Positions 27,599 to 35,371 of a DNA stretch of 64,000 nucleotides are shown piece by piece; the stretch's first letter is position 1; every line of letters begins with the position of its first letter. The stretch is from Flavobacterium reichenbachii (GTDB lineage Bacteria; Bacteroidota; Bacteroidia; Flavobacteriales; Flavobacteriaceae): positions 1 through 64,000 of the forward strand of contig NZ_MUHF01000005.1 in NCBI RefSeq assembly GCF_002217435.1. Direction: 5' to 3'. A program made the position numbers and the translations under genes. Under the pieces are notes generated by a model that had not been told where the DNA came from, did no database searches, and was given only the letters and a program-made list of their open reading frames with translations.

Positions 27599-28525
27599 AT
27601 GCGCCAAACTTATCTTATTTCTTTCCTATTCTTTTTAATTGTAAACACTTTTTATTCACAAAGTAATGATTTATCCGTTTCAGACTTCAAAGGAAAGGTA
27701 AAAACCGTAATCACTTACTTAAATAATGAAAGAGAAAAAAGCATTTCTTATAATGAAGATGGAAATATAATAGATTATGTTGGGTATGATCCGAAAACAC
27801 AGTATTTCAATAAAAAATATGATTCTAAAGGAAGAATGATTTATTATAAAGATGAAAATTTCATCACAATAAAAAATTACAACGATTCTGAAAATTCATC
27901 TTTTGAATATACAATTCTTGCATTAAGAAAAGATACAACGAATTCCTATTATAATCAATTTGATAAAACCCAGAACTTACTGATTAACAAACACACAGAA
28001 TATAGTAATAATAAAAGGTGGATTGAACGAAGCACAGAATATAAATATGATACACTTAATAGACTTATTAAAGAAGTTTTTACGCAACAAAATGCTGACA
28101 ATACAATTGGAAAAGCTTTAATAACGTATATAGAGTATTTTTATAATAACGGTATTATTAAAAAAATAGCTTCAGATGGTAAAGGTCAAGAATTTATTAC
28201 CGAAAACTTTAAATTCCCTTCAAAAATACCACTCTACAAAAGTATTTACGACTACTACAAGTTCAACAATGATGATTTTATTTATGATGAGAAAACAAAA
28301 TTAACAAAAGTGATTAAATACCAGAATAAAGATAATTCATTAAAAAAAGTTTTGACCTTTTCTGGAAAAGAATTGTTATTGATTGAAGAAGATTATACAA
28401 AAGAGATCTTAATTCTAAAAACTGAAAATAAGTACGACGATACAAATAATATTATTGAAAAGATTACCAAGGATTATAGAAATGGTAAAACTCGAAAAAA
28501 TAAATATATAATTACATACTATTAA
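27599..28525 (+). CDS. Secreted hypothetical protein with YD/RHS-like strands
   Basis: A 308-residue protein with signal peptide (LISFLFFLIVNTFYSQ). The rest is beta-rich with short repeats such as ISYNEDGNIIDY, KKYDSKGRMIYY and YKYDTLNRLIKE, the pattern of RHS/YD-type strands. It has no toxin tip, no T9SS sorting domain and no lipobox. It is probably periplasmic or on the outer surface. No specific function can be given. Confidence 0.7.
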   Translation: MRQTYLISFLFFLIVNTFYSQSNDLSVSDFKGKVKTVITYLNNEREKSISYNEDGNIIDYVGYDPKTQYFNKKYDSKGRMIYYKDENFITIKNYNDSENSSFEYTILALRKDTTNSYYNQFDKTQNLLINKHTEYSNNKRWIERSTEYKYDTLNRLIKEVFTQQNADNTIGKALITYIEYFYNNGIIKKIASDGKGQEFITENFKFPSKIPLYKSIYDYYKFNNDDFIYDEKTKLTKVIKYQNKDNSLKKVLTFSGKELLLIEEDYTKEILILKTENKYDDTNNIIEKITKDYRNGKTRKNKYIITYY

Positions 28526-28591
28526 TCCGATCGCGCGGATTTATAGTATGTCTCCGCAAATATATCTTAACAGCTTTAAAAACAGAAAATC

Positions 28592-28636
28592 TAGTTTTTA
28601 TTAATATAGGACTAGCACGGAAAGAATTTCCTAGCT
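28592..28636 (+). repeat. Dispersed repeat, copy of 20936-20980
   Basis: Same arrangement as the copy at 20936, here with ctag-rich ends (ctagcacggaaagaatttcctag). A further inverted pair, GCGGA...TCCGC, lies just upstream at about 28536-28556. Confidence 0.5.
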
Positions 28637-28669
28637 AGCGTTGGTGCATCCAAGTATATAGCTATCTCA

Positions 28670-29245
28670 TTATAACAACATCCTTTCCGTAATTATTTTA
28701 TTTGATGAAGTTTCAATTCCGGTAACTTCGGCATACTTTACATTGGGTAACCAAAAAGAACCTCCTTCAATGCGCACAAATATTTTTTCTACTTGTATTT
28801 TTTTTTGATTTAGATTTACAAAAACATGATATTTTTGATCTGAATCTAACTTTTTCAAAGTAAAAGGTAACTTTTTATAGGATACAAATTGAAGCTCAAA
28901 TTCCTCATTATCCAGGGTTTTACTTTCTATTCCGTATGCAAATTTGCGTTGGATATAACTAAAATCTTTTTTTTCTCCTTTCTCAGCATATCGCATCCAA
29001 TAGGCTTTTATGGGATTGCTTTTGTCTATTTTTCCATTTTCCTGATAGTTTATGGCATAAATAGCAGTGTTTATATTGGGGTCGCGTTGAATATAGAATA
29101 ACATATTGTCTATATTTTTAGGCGTTGGAAAATGTAATGGCGAGGGATTTTTGGATTGCGCCAATAGATCTGCAGAAATTATATTTACTAAGATCGTGAT
29201 TACGATTAGTGATTTTTTAAAATGTTTAAATGATAATTTATTCAT
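28670..29245 (-). CDS. DUF4833 family exported protein
   Basis: A 191-residue protein with a signal peptide (ending LLAQ). Its core reads MLFYIQRDPNINTAIYAINY, YWMRYAEKGEKKDFSYIQRK and FAYGIESK, the hallmarks of DUF4833. Members have no established biochemical role. In Bacteroidota this family often lies beside lipid or CDP-alcohol genes; here a GtrA/phosphatidyltransferase cluster follows upstream on the same strand, separated by a MITE-like repeat. Confidence 0.8.
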   Translation of the reverse strand: MNKLSFKHFKKSLIVITILVNIISADLLAQSKNPSPLHFPTPKNIDNMLFYIQRDPNINTAIYAINYQENGKIDKSNPIKAYWMRYAEKGEKKDFSYIQRKFAYGIESKTLDNEEFELQFVSYKKLPFTLKKLDSDQKYHVFVNLNQKKIQVEKIFVRIEGGSFWLPNVKYAEVTGIETSSNKIITERMLL

Positions 29246-29283
29246 AAACGAAATTTAGATAAACCGTTGGGTGGAATTATTTT

Positions 29284-29417
29284 AACACATAGAAACATAG
29301 ATTTGGGACGCTTAAAAAAGGCGTTTCACTTGTATTAACAAACATAGCTATGTGTTAGAAACTAGTTTCTTTTTGTATATTCTTTTTACGAAACAAAAAC
29401 CTATGTTTCTATGCGTT
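29284..29417. repeat. 134-bp MITE-like element with 17-bp terminal inverted repeats
   Basis: AACACATAGAAACATAG (29284-29300) is mirrored at 29401-29417 (CTATGTTTCTATGCGTT), with 16 of 17 positions matching. A partial internal copy of the arm (CTATGTGTT) lies near 29348. There is no coding capacity. It looks like a non-autonomous miniature element or a dispersed hairpin repeat. Confidence 0.65.
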
Positions 29418-29445
29418 GAATGAGTTTTTTTTTGAACTACACGAA

Positions 29446-29877
29446 TTAATTTGATTCGATTACATTCTGCTTTTCGTTTACCTTAAAAACCCAATATTTA
29501 ATCAGTGGAAAGTTAAATCCATACGAAACAAATAAGTCCGTGATTAATCTTCCGATTCTGTAATCGATTTGAAATACTTTTTGCAAAATAAGCGTACCAG
29601 ATGATTTTAAGGTAATGCTTCCCAACATCACCAAAGCAAATTTAAAAAGCTGACTGTTGATGGGACTGCTATAACCGGATTGATTTTTAAATACCCAAAA
29701 TCTATTGATGCTGAAATTAATAATGGCACCAACGGTTCCGGAGATTAGGATAGAAAAAGTAAAATGCAGTTTAAATACTTCGGTTAATAAAATCATTAAA
29801 CCGTAATCGGTAATACCGCCTAAAAATGCCGCAACTTGTGCTTGTAGAAAAGTGAAAACGGCTTTTTTCCTGAACAT
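29446..29877 (-). CDS. GtrA family membrane protein
   Basis: A 143-residue protein with four predicted membrane helices (for example AAFLGGITDYGLMILLTEVF, FSILISGTVGAIINFSINRF, FALVMLGSITLKSSGTLIL) and the GtrA motif NFSINRFWVF. GtrA-like proteins are thought to help flip lipid-linked sugars or related lipids across the inner membrane. The start codon lies 1 bp after the stop of the CDP-alcohol phosphatidyltransferase, so the two are translationally coupled and may process one lipid product. Confidence 0.88.
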   Translation of the reverse strand: MFRKKAVFTFLQAQVAAFLGGITDYGLMILLTEVFKLHFTFSILISGTVGAIINFSINRFWVFKNQSGYSSPINSQLFKFALVMLGSITLKSSGTLILQKVFQIDYRIGRLITDLFVSYGFNFPLIKYWVFKVNEKQNVIESN

Positions 29878-29878
29878 A

Positions 29879-30565
29879 TTAAATTTGGTTTTTATCCTTT
29901 AAATCGCCCAACTTTAAAAGCATTAAGCTATCTATAACATTGATTATCAATAAAACAATAGTTATTAAGCCAGCTAAATAGGTAATGGATCCCTGAAACA
30001 AAACTTCTGCAATTAAAATGAAAGCAATAATAAGCCGAAGTTCCGTAGGGCCGACAAAGCCAGAATCTATACTATATTCATTTGTAATCATGTACCGTAA
30101 CTGGCTGATGATAATAGACCAGCCATACAATGCGACAAAAGCAAAGGCTACTATTTGTGTACCGTTTTCAGCATAAATGTAGTAGCCAAAGCCTATAACT
30201 ACAATACCAATCCAATCGGCAATAATATCGAGTGCAAAACCATACCAACGACGCGGCATATTTCTATAATATGCCAATCTTCCGTCTAAAGAATCGCCTA
30301 ACCAGTTTATAACCAAACCGATAATACCCAAAAGCAAATACCAATTTGTTACATAAGCACCTAAAACAAAAGCTAAAAAAACGAATCCCGAACCCAATGT
30401 ACCAATTAAAGTGAGTACGTTTGGCGAAATGAATTTAGGTACTTTCGGAAGCAAAAAAACAATCGTTAGCTGTTCTGTTCTTTTTAAAATATTAGTTCGC
30501 TTACGGTCTGAAAAAGTTCTTTGTGTAATTGTACTATAATCTTCAACCTGTATTTCTTTTTCCAT
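29879..30565 (-). CDS. CDP-alcohol phosphatidyltransferase family protein
   Basis: A 228-residue inner-membrane enzyme with about six helices. The family signature D-x2-DG-x2-AR-x8-G-x3-D-x3-D is present as DSLDGRLAYYRNMPRRWYG, then FALDIIAD. All the metal-binding Asp residues are kept, but the Arg of 'AR' is Tyr. Enzymes of this family transfer a phosphoalcohol from a CDP-activated lipid to an acceptor. Product unknown. The gene is coupled to gtrA, with phyH and SDR genes upstream on the same strand. Confidence 0.87.
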   Translation of the reverse strand: MEKEIQVEDYSTITQRTFSDRKRTNILKRTEQLTIVFLLPKVPKFISPNVLTLIGTLGSGFVFLAFVLGAYVTNWYLLLGIIGLVINWLGDSLDGRLAYYRNMPRRWYGFALDIIADWIGIVVIGFGYYIYAENGTQIVAFAFVALYGWSIIISQLRYMITNEYSIDSGFVGPTELRLIIAFILIAEVLFQGSITYLAGLITIVLLIINVIDSLMLLKLGDLKDKNQI

Positions 30566-30713
30566 TAGTAAACTAATATTAATAAGCCTAATATAGAGCC
30601 AATCCTAGATAATTTTTAATTTTATCTTTCTTTGCGTATTTTTTAAAAAATCGGTGGTACTTTTTAGCTTACCTGATCTAACCAGATAACTAAATGCGAG
30701 GATAAACAGCATA

Positions 30714-31520
30714 CTATTTAACAATTCCCGCAAAACGTTGATAGAAAACTGTTGGACTGTTCTCGTTTTTAGGAGCGTATTTTCCTGCTATAATCGGAAT
30801 ATAAATAACCCTTCTTCTACTCTCTTCGCCACGGATTGATGATTCTGCCACTCTGTGCCACAAACGGCCATCGTGAATGGTTAAATCTCCGGCTTCTGGA
30901 TTGATGGAAACTTCCTCTGAATCTGCTTTATTATCTAAAAAGTATTTTTTGCGAAAAAGCATTTGATAAATACTTTGCTTGTGCGTACCAGGAATAATTT
31001 TAAGACCGCCGTTTTCAGGCTTTAAAGTGCTTAAGTGAATACCCACATTGAGCATCGGGTTTAATTTGCCACCATAAAAAATGTCTCTCAAACCATCTGT
31101 ATGCCAGCCCATTTTAGTAAACTTACTTTCGGGTCCGTTGATATAATGATTGAAAACCATTCCGTCTTTTTCTTCAGTACCTAATCTTGAACCATCGCCT
31201 GCCAATGGTAATAAACTATTGAATCTTGGATCAAGCAAAAGACCGCTTAAGGTTTGATGATGCTGATTGATAAAAGCAAAACGCTGTACAATTGGAGAGC
31301 CATCTAAATCTTTTCCGTATTTTATTGGAACACCGTTTACTTTTTGAAGGTCATTATCAATCCATTTTTGCTCCACTTGTTTGGAGGCATCGATGATGGA
31401 TGAAACCGTTTCCGGATTTATAAATTTTTTGAAATGGATGAAGCCATGTTCGTTAAAAAAGTCAATTTGCTCAGCAGTTAATTGCCCAGTAAGGGTAAAT
31501 GTTTTATAAGAAGATACCAT
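30714..31520 (-). CDS. Phytanoyl-CoA dioxygenase (PhyH) family protein
   Basis: 268 residues from the ATG at 31520. An upstream in-frame start at 31601 would add a poly-Leu stretch encoded by an AAC/CAG triplet repeat and is not believed. Fe(II)-binding residues are H and D in GWHTDGLRD and the distal His in DGRLWHRVAE; an Arg in RRRVIY would bind 2-oxoglutarate. It probably hydroxylates a small molecule or lipid-linked substrate. Its position between the SDR and phosphatidyltransferase genes suggests a role in modifying an unusual lipid. Confidence 0.9.
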   Translation of the reverse strand: MVSSYKTFTLTGQLTAEQIDFFNEHGFIHFKKFINPETVSSIIDASKQVEQKWIDNDLQKVNGVPIKYGKDLDGSPIVQRFAFINQHHQTLSGLLLDPRFNSLLPLAGDGSRLGTEEKDGMVFNHYINGPESKFTKMGWHTDGLRDIFYGGKLNPMLNVGIHLSTLKPENGGLKIIPGTHKQSIYQMLFRKKYFLDNKADSEEVSINPEAGDLTIHDGRLWHRVAESSIRGEESRRRVIYIPIIAGKYAPKNENSPTVFYQRFAGIVK

Positions 31521-31748
31521 AATAAATATATTTAATAAATGAAATAATAGTGTTTGTAATTTGATCCAAAAGATTAGCAACAGCAACAACAGCAACAACA
31601 CATTCGCATGTTGACCTGCATTCGATCTTTAGAAAAATTAAACTTATTATTCATATTAGATATACTCTATAGAATTAGTAGACATTTATACAAATGTAAT
31701 ATAATTTCTCATTTGCAAAGAATATTTTTTATTTTTTTTTTGAAAAAT
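31521..31748. repeat. Intergenic region with short triplet repeat
   Basis: Near-perfect AAC/AGC triplet repeats at about 31573-31600 (agcaacagcaacaacagcaac), directly upstream of phyH on the transcribed side. Slippage could change the promoter or leader length. The rest is AT-rich without a gene. Confidence 0.6.
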
Positions 31749-32546
31749 TTAAATTTTATAAATCCCGGCTGCAGTTTTTTCGATAAAAGCCTTTGGCAGT
31801 ATACGGTTGGCATAAACCGAGATGATATTGGTAAAGCCAGGAATTACTTCTGATTTTTTGTTCAACATGGCTTTTACAGCCATTTTTGCCACTTCATCTG
31901 GCTGCATATTAAACTTTTCAGCCATTTTATTTAAGGCGTTTAAACCAGCTCTTGCAGCAAAACCAGTATCAACCGGACCCGGACTAAAACAGGTTACTGA
32001 AATGGAAGTTTTGGCAAGTTCGAACCGTAAAGCACGGGTAAAAGATAAAACAAAAGCCTTTGTAGCCGAATAAACAGCCAGCGTAGGTACAGCTTGATAG
32101 GCAGCAGTACTCGATATATTTAAAATATAAGCTTGTTTTTCTTGTGAAAGTATAGGTACTAATAAATGCGAAAGTTCTACCATTACATTCATGTTGAGCT
32201 GCATCATGCCCAGCTGATCGGTTAGTGAAGATTTACTAAAATCGCCCCACACACCATAACCTGCATTGTTAACTAAAATGCCAACGGTATAGTTATTCAT
32301 TTTTATCCAATCGGTTACTTTAAGCGATGCACCATTTATCGAAAGATCAATTGATAAAATAGAAACATTTATGCTGTATTTAACTTGAAGATCATCAGAA
32401 AGTGTTTTTAATTCGGCTTCACTTCTTGCAGCCAGCAATAGCGGATAACCCTTTTTAGCCAATTCATAAGCAATAGATTTACCAATGCCTTTGCTGGCTC
32501 CAGTTATTAAGGCATACGGTTTCGTTTTTTCGCTCATTTTATTCAT
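31749..32546 (-). CDS. Short-chain dehydrogenase/reductase
   Basis: A 265-residue classical SDR with the NAD(P)-binding motif TGASKGIGKS, the structural motif NNAGYG and catalytic YSATK with the upstream Ser in NISSTAA. The length and C-terminal hydrophobic extension resemble DltE/estradiol-dehydrogenase-like bacterial SDRs. It lies 228 bp upstream of the PhyH gene on the same strand. Substrate unknown. Confidence 0.93.
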   Translation of the reverse strand: MNKMSEKTKPYALITGASKGIGKSIAYELAKKGYPLLLAARSEAELKTLSDDLQVKYSINVSILSIDLSINGASLKVTDWIKMNNYTVGILVNNAGYGVWGDFSKSSLTDQLGMMQLNMNVMVELSHLLVPILSQEKQAYILNISSTAAYQAVPTLAVYSATKAFVLSFTRALRFELAKTSISVTCFSPGPVDTGFAARAGLNALNKMAEKFNMQPDEVAKMAVKAMLNKKSEVIPGFTNIISVYANRILPKAFIEKTAAGIYKI

Positions 32547-32629
32547 TTAATCATCAAATATAAAAATTAATTATAAACCATTGGGTCTGCAACGTGCATA
32601 ATGGTTACTCTGTACTTCCCTACCCTCAG

Positions 32630-32690
32630 TTTGTCCCGTCGAGATCACAAGTAAAAAAGCTCCAAATTGATGATTTGGAGCTTTTTTATA
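32630..32690 (+). terminator. Recurring 21-bp motif followed by strong terminator hairpin
   Basis: The motif at 32630-32650 matches 13407-13427. The hairpin after it pairs 32653-32667 with 32673-32687 (GCTCCAAAT/ATTTGGAGC core) with T-runs on both strands. It can terminate transcription in either direction between the SDR gene and the GNAT gene. Confidence 0.8.
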
Positions 32691-32841
32691 CTTATACTTC
32701 ACTTAAGCAGCATATAAAATTGGTTTTAATGTCTCATAAGGGTTCCTTTTATTAATACCATTCTAAAGACACATAATTTATTAATTACTGAATATAATAA
32801 GGCATAAAACATTCTTGCACAGCTTAAAACCTTTTATCTTT

Positions 32842-33507
32842 TTAAACAGCTTTCTTTAGTTTTGGATCGTAAAGCATTGCTGTACATAAACAGTTTTTTC
32901 TTTCCTTACTCATTAATATCGGACAGTTTACACATGATTTACAGCTTTCCCAAAACATTTCATCTGAGGTTAGCTCTGAAAAAGTAACCGGTTCAAAACC
33001 GAGTTCGTGGTTCATTTTCATCACGGCACGTCCTGAAGTTAAACTGAAAATACGGGCATCAGGATACAATTTTCTGCTCAGTTCAAAAATTTTCGTTTTA
33101 ATTTTTTTGGCCAGTCCGGTATGTCTAAACTCTGGCGCTACAATAAGTCCTGAATTAGAAACATAGCTTCCATTTTCCCATACAGAAATAAAGGCAAAAC
33201 CTGCCCATCTCCCATCCGATGCAAAAGCTATAACTGCTTCTCCTTTATTCATTTTTTTTTCTAACAGCTCTGGGGAACGCCCAGAAATACCCGTTCCGCG
33301 GGCTATTGCAGAGGATAAGGTCTCTTCGCAAATCTGTTTGATCCAAAAAGTATGAACTGACCTGGCTTTTTCAATAGTAAATTCTACTGGTTCTTCCGTT
33401 TCTTCAACACAGGAAAATACTGCGTTTTTACGAAATGCGTTTCTATAGAAAAAACCTTTATCAGCAAGATTTATATTAGCGTCTATTATCGGGTCTATAA
33501 TTTTCAT
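32842..33507 (-). CDS. GNAT N-acetyltransferase with C-terminal Cys-rich tail
   Basis: A 221-residue protein. The acetyl-CoA-binding segment is RHTGLAKKIKTKIFE, preceded by SNSGLIVAPEF. The C-terminus has a cysteine cluster (CKSCVNCP, then NCLCTAMLYDP) that may bind metal. The layout resembles the GNAT protein of Bacteroidota arginine-biosynthesis clusters (a proposed N-acylglutamate synthase), but no arg genes are nearby and that role is uncertain for this copy. Part of its 3' end and downstream flank recurs as a remnant at 36634. Confidence 0.82.
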   Translation of the reverse strand: MKIIDPIIDANINLADKGFFYRNAFRKNAVFSCVEETEEPVEFTIEKARSVHTFWIKQICEETLSSAIARGTGISGRSPELLEKKMNKGEAVIAFASDGRWAGFAFISVWENGSYVSNSGLIVAPEFRHTGLAKKIKTKIFELSRKLYPDARIFSLTSGRAVMKMNHELGFEPVTFSELTSDEMFWESCKSCVNCPILMSKERKNCLCTAMLYDPKLKKAV

Positions 33508-33669
33508 AATTGTTTAGGTATGTTTAATATTTTAATGATCCTTTATCTGAATGAAGTAATAATTCCAAATTATATACCAGCATCTGATTATAATTAGCTC
33601 AATCTTGCTAAAAAGCAGTATATCTGATATGATCAATCAAAACAATATTACTTACTTCATAAAAATGTT
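33508..33669. other. Upstream region of the GNAT gene
   Basis: No gene seen; the region leads into the palindromic sites at 33670. Confidence 0.4.
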
Positions 33670-33701
33670 TATCAAAATGATATTATTTTATCATTTTGAT
33701 A
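33670..33701. promoter_or_regulatory. Paired TATCA-N3-TGATA palindromes
   Basis: TATCAAAATGATA (33670-33682) and TATCATTTTGATA (33689-33701) are each 13-bp palindromes and are also inverted copies of each other around a 6-bp spacer. A third, identical site lies at 34073-34085. Such clustering suggests operator sites for a dimeric regulator. The pair could alternatively form a terminator hairpin for the small ORF just upstream. Confidence 0.6.
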
Positions 33702-33703
33702 TC

Positions 33704-33850
33704 CTAAAGGATTTGAGAGATTAGTAGAACAGTAATAAAGAAAACTATAGTAAAAACTATTAAATTGATGGTCCTGTCTTTGCTTTGCATAGATTTATTT
33801 GATAAGTATAGTTTAGTAAGTTCCTTGCTTCTCGTTTTATTTGTTTTCAT
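33704..33850 (-). CDS. 48-residue single-pass membrane protein
   Basis: A short frame starting MKTNKTRSKELTKLYLSNKS, basic and hydrophilic, followed by one strongly hydrophobic helix (INLIVFTIVFFITVLLIS) and a stop. The basic-in rule would put the N-terminus in the cytoplasm. It lies between the GNAT gene and the divergent HEAT-like gene and is flanked by the TATCA-N3-TGATA sites. No family is known to me; it could be a small stress-induced membrane protein or a chance ORF. Confidence 0.5.
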   Translation of the reverse strand: MKTNKTRSKELTKLYLSNKSMQSKDRTINLIVFTIVFFITVLLISQIL

Positions 33851-34226
33851 AGTTCTTTTAGATTGATAATGTTTAGGATATTGGTGAAATTTGTACAGTT
33901 GTCACAACAACTTAAGTAGTTTTCAAAATCAATTTTGTTATTTTAACTACTTATAAGTAACTGCTTTAATTCATATAAAAACAAACGATATGCCAAAACA
34001 CTTTAAAAAACACAAACCATTAATTAACAGATAATTAATAATTAAAAAAAATAATAACATTTAGAGATTACTATCAAAATGATATGGTGAACTTTTCAAA
34101 ATGAAAGGCTCGAATAAAATTAATCTTCTTTGTTAATTCATTTAAAAGCCTAAATTATTTATATTCGCTCAAAGGATCTACTAATAGTTATTGCCTATCA
34201 CTCAAATCCAAATCTTTAATAAACTA
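33851..34226 (+). promoter_or_regulatory. Intergenic region with third palindromic site
   Basis: TATCAAAATGATA at 34073-34085 repeats the paired sites at 33670-33701. It is 142 bp upstream of the ATG at 34227. No other feature recognised in this AT-rich stretch. Confidence 0.5.
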
Positions 34227-35294
34227 ATGAACAAAAGAGAAACTGATTTAATTAAACTAAAAAAAATTATAGCAGAGAAAGACAAAGATGAAGCGTATAA
34301 AAATGCTTTTTCTTTTATTCATACCTATGAAGAAGACGAAGAAATTCTTTTACTCCTTTGTCAGCTCTTCGAATCAGAATGGCATACGGCTCATGAAGAT
34401 ATGGCAAGCGCTTTTCAGGATATTTCAAATCCTATTACGGCAGAAACATTATTTAAAGTCGCATTTTCTGATTTTGAATATATTAGATGGAATGAATATT
34501 TTACTTTGCAGAGAAAATGCACCTGGGCACTGGCAGATATTGGTACTAATGAAGCTAAAAATTATTTAGTACAAATAGAACAACAAGCCAATGAAACAAT
34601 AGCTAAATACGCCATTAAAAGACTGATCTTGTGGGATTTTGAGTTCAGAAGAAAAGTTCCCGTATTAGGAAAAAACCACTATAAAAGTTTTGCGATAGCA
34701 CTCGAAAGTTATTCAGACAGACTAAATAAGTTACCCGAAAATGGACAAGATATAATAGGTTATGTAATGAAAAACCTTGATACTATTGATACTCCACCAT
34801 ATAATTATATATCAAAGGAATATATTGTATTATATCTTGTTAATGAGAAAAGTACAGCTGCCTCTATTATAGAAAGCCAGGACCTTGAGAAGCCTGACTA
34901 TAGTAGTTTGAAAGCAAATTCAATACAACTAAGTTTTCTATCAATAATGCATCATTACAGTTTGAGAGAAAAAGAAAATGAAGAAAGCGTATTGGCTGTT
35001 TGGCTAAAAAAAGAAGATTTGGAAGAAATTTTACAAAAAGTAAAACCTAAATGGAATCCAGATTATGATTATTTTGGAAGAGAAATCGAAAGACAAACCA
35101 TACATTTGGATTTGACTGAAGAAGATTTTGAGAAATTAGTAAAAGAGAAAATTGAATTTGTATTAGATACTTCTGATTTTATCAAAGAGCAAAAACAATA
35201 TATCGACCAAAATCAGATGGAAAGATTAATGATTCCTAAAGAAAGGATCGTTGATTTTGAAAAACCCGCACTTATTGATGAGAAATGGATGTAA
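34227..35294 (+). CDS. HEAT-repeat-like cytoplasmic protein
   Basis: 355 residues from the ATG at 34227; a TTG 36 bp upstream is in frame but less likely. It has no signal peptide and is acidic and helix-rich. The helical segment ITAETLFKVAFSDFEYIRWN, then KCTWALADIGTNEAKNYL and IAKYAIKRLILW, follows the paired-helix pattern of HEAT/PBS-lyase repeats. The C-terminal half has no recognisable domain. Probably a protein-interaction scaffold of unknown role. Confidence 0.7.
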   Translation: MNKRETDLIKLKKIIAEKDKDEAYKNAFSFIHTYEEDEEILLLLCQLFESEWHTAHEDMASAFQDISNPITAETLFKVAFSDFEYIRWNEYFTLQRKCTWALADIGTNEAKNYLVQIEQQANETIAKYAIKRLILWDFEFRRKVPVLGKNHYKSFAIALESYSDRLNKLPENGQDIIGYVMKNLDTIDTPPYNYISKEYIVLYLVNEKSTAASIIESQDLEKPDYSSLKANSIQLSFLSIMHHYSLREKENEESVLAVWLKKEDLEEILQKVKPKWNPDYDYFGREIERQTIHLDLTEEDFEKLVKEKIEFVLDTSDFIKEQKQYIDQNQMERLMIPKERIVDFEKPALIDEKWM

Positions 35295-35315
35295 ATAACT
35301 TTAATCTCAGAAAGA

Positions 35316-35352
35316 TAATTTCTTTAAATCATTCATAAAATGGTTTGTAAAT
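35316..35352 (+). repeat. Dispersed repeat, copy of 19637-19673
   Basis: Second copy of the 37-bp sequence, again shortly after a plus-strand stop codon (22 bp downstream of the HEAT-like gene). Confidence 0.6.
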
Positions 35353-35371
35353 CATTAAATAAAAAGAATAA

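Noticed and set aside
31521..31601. N-terminal extension of PhyH starting MLLLLLLLLIFW
   Set aside because: Encoded by a triplet repeat; the conserved domain starts right after the ATG at 31520.
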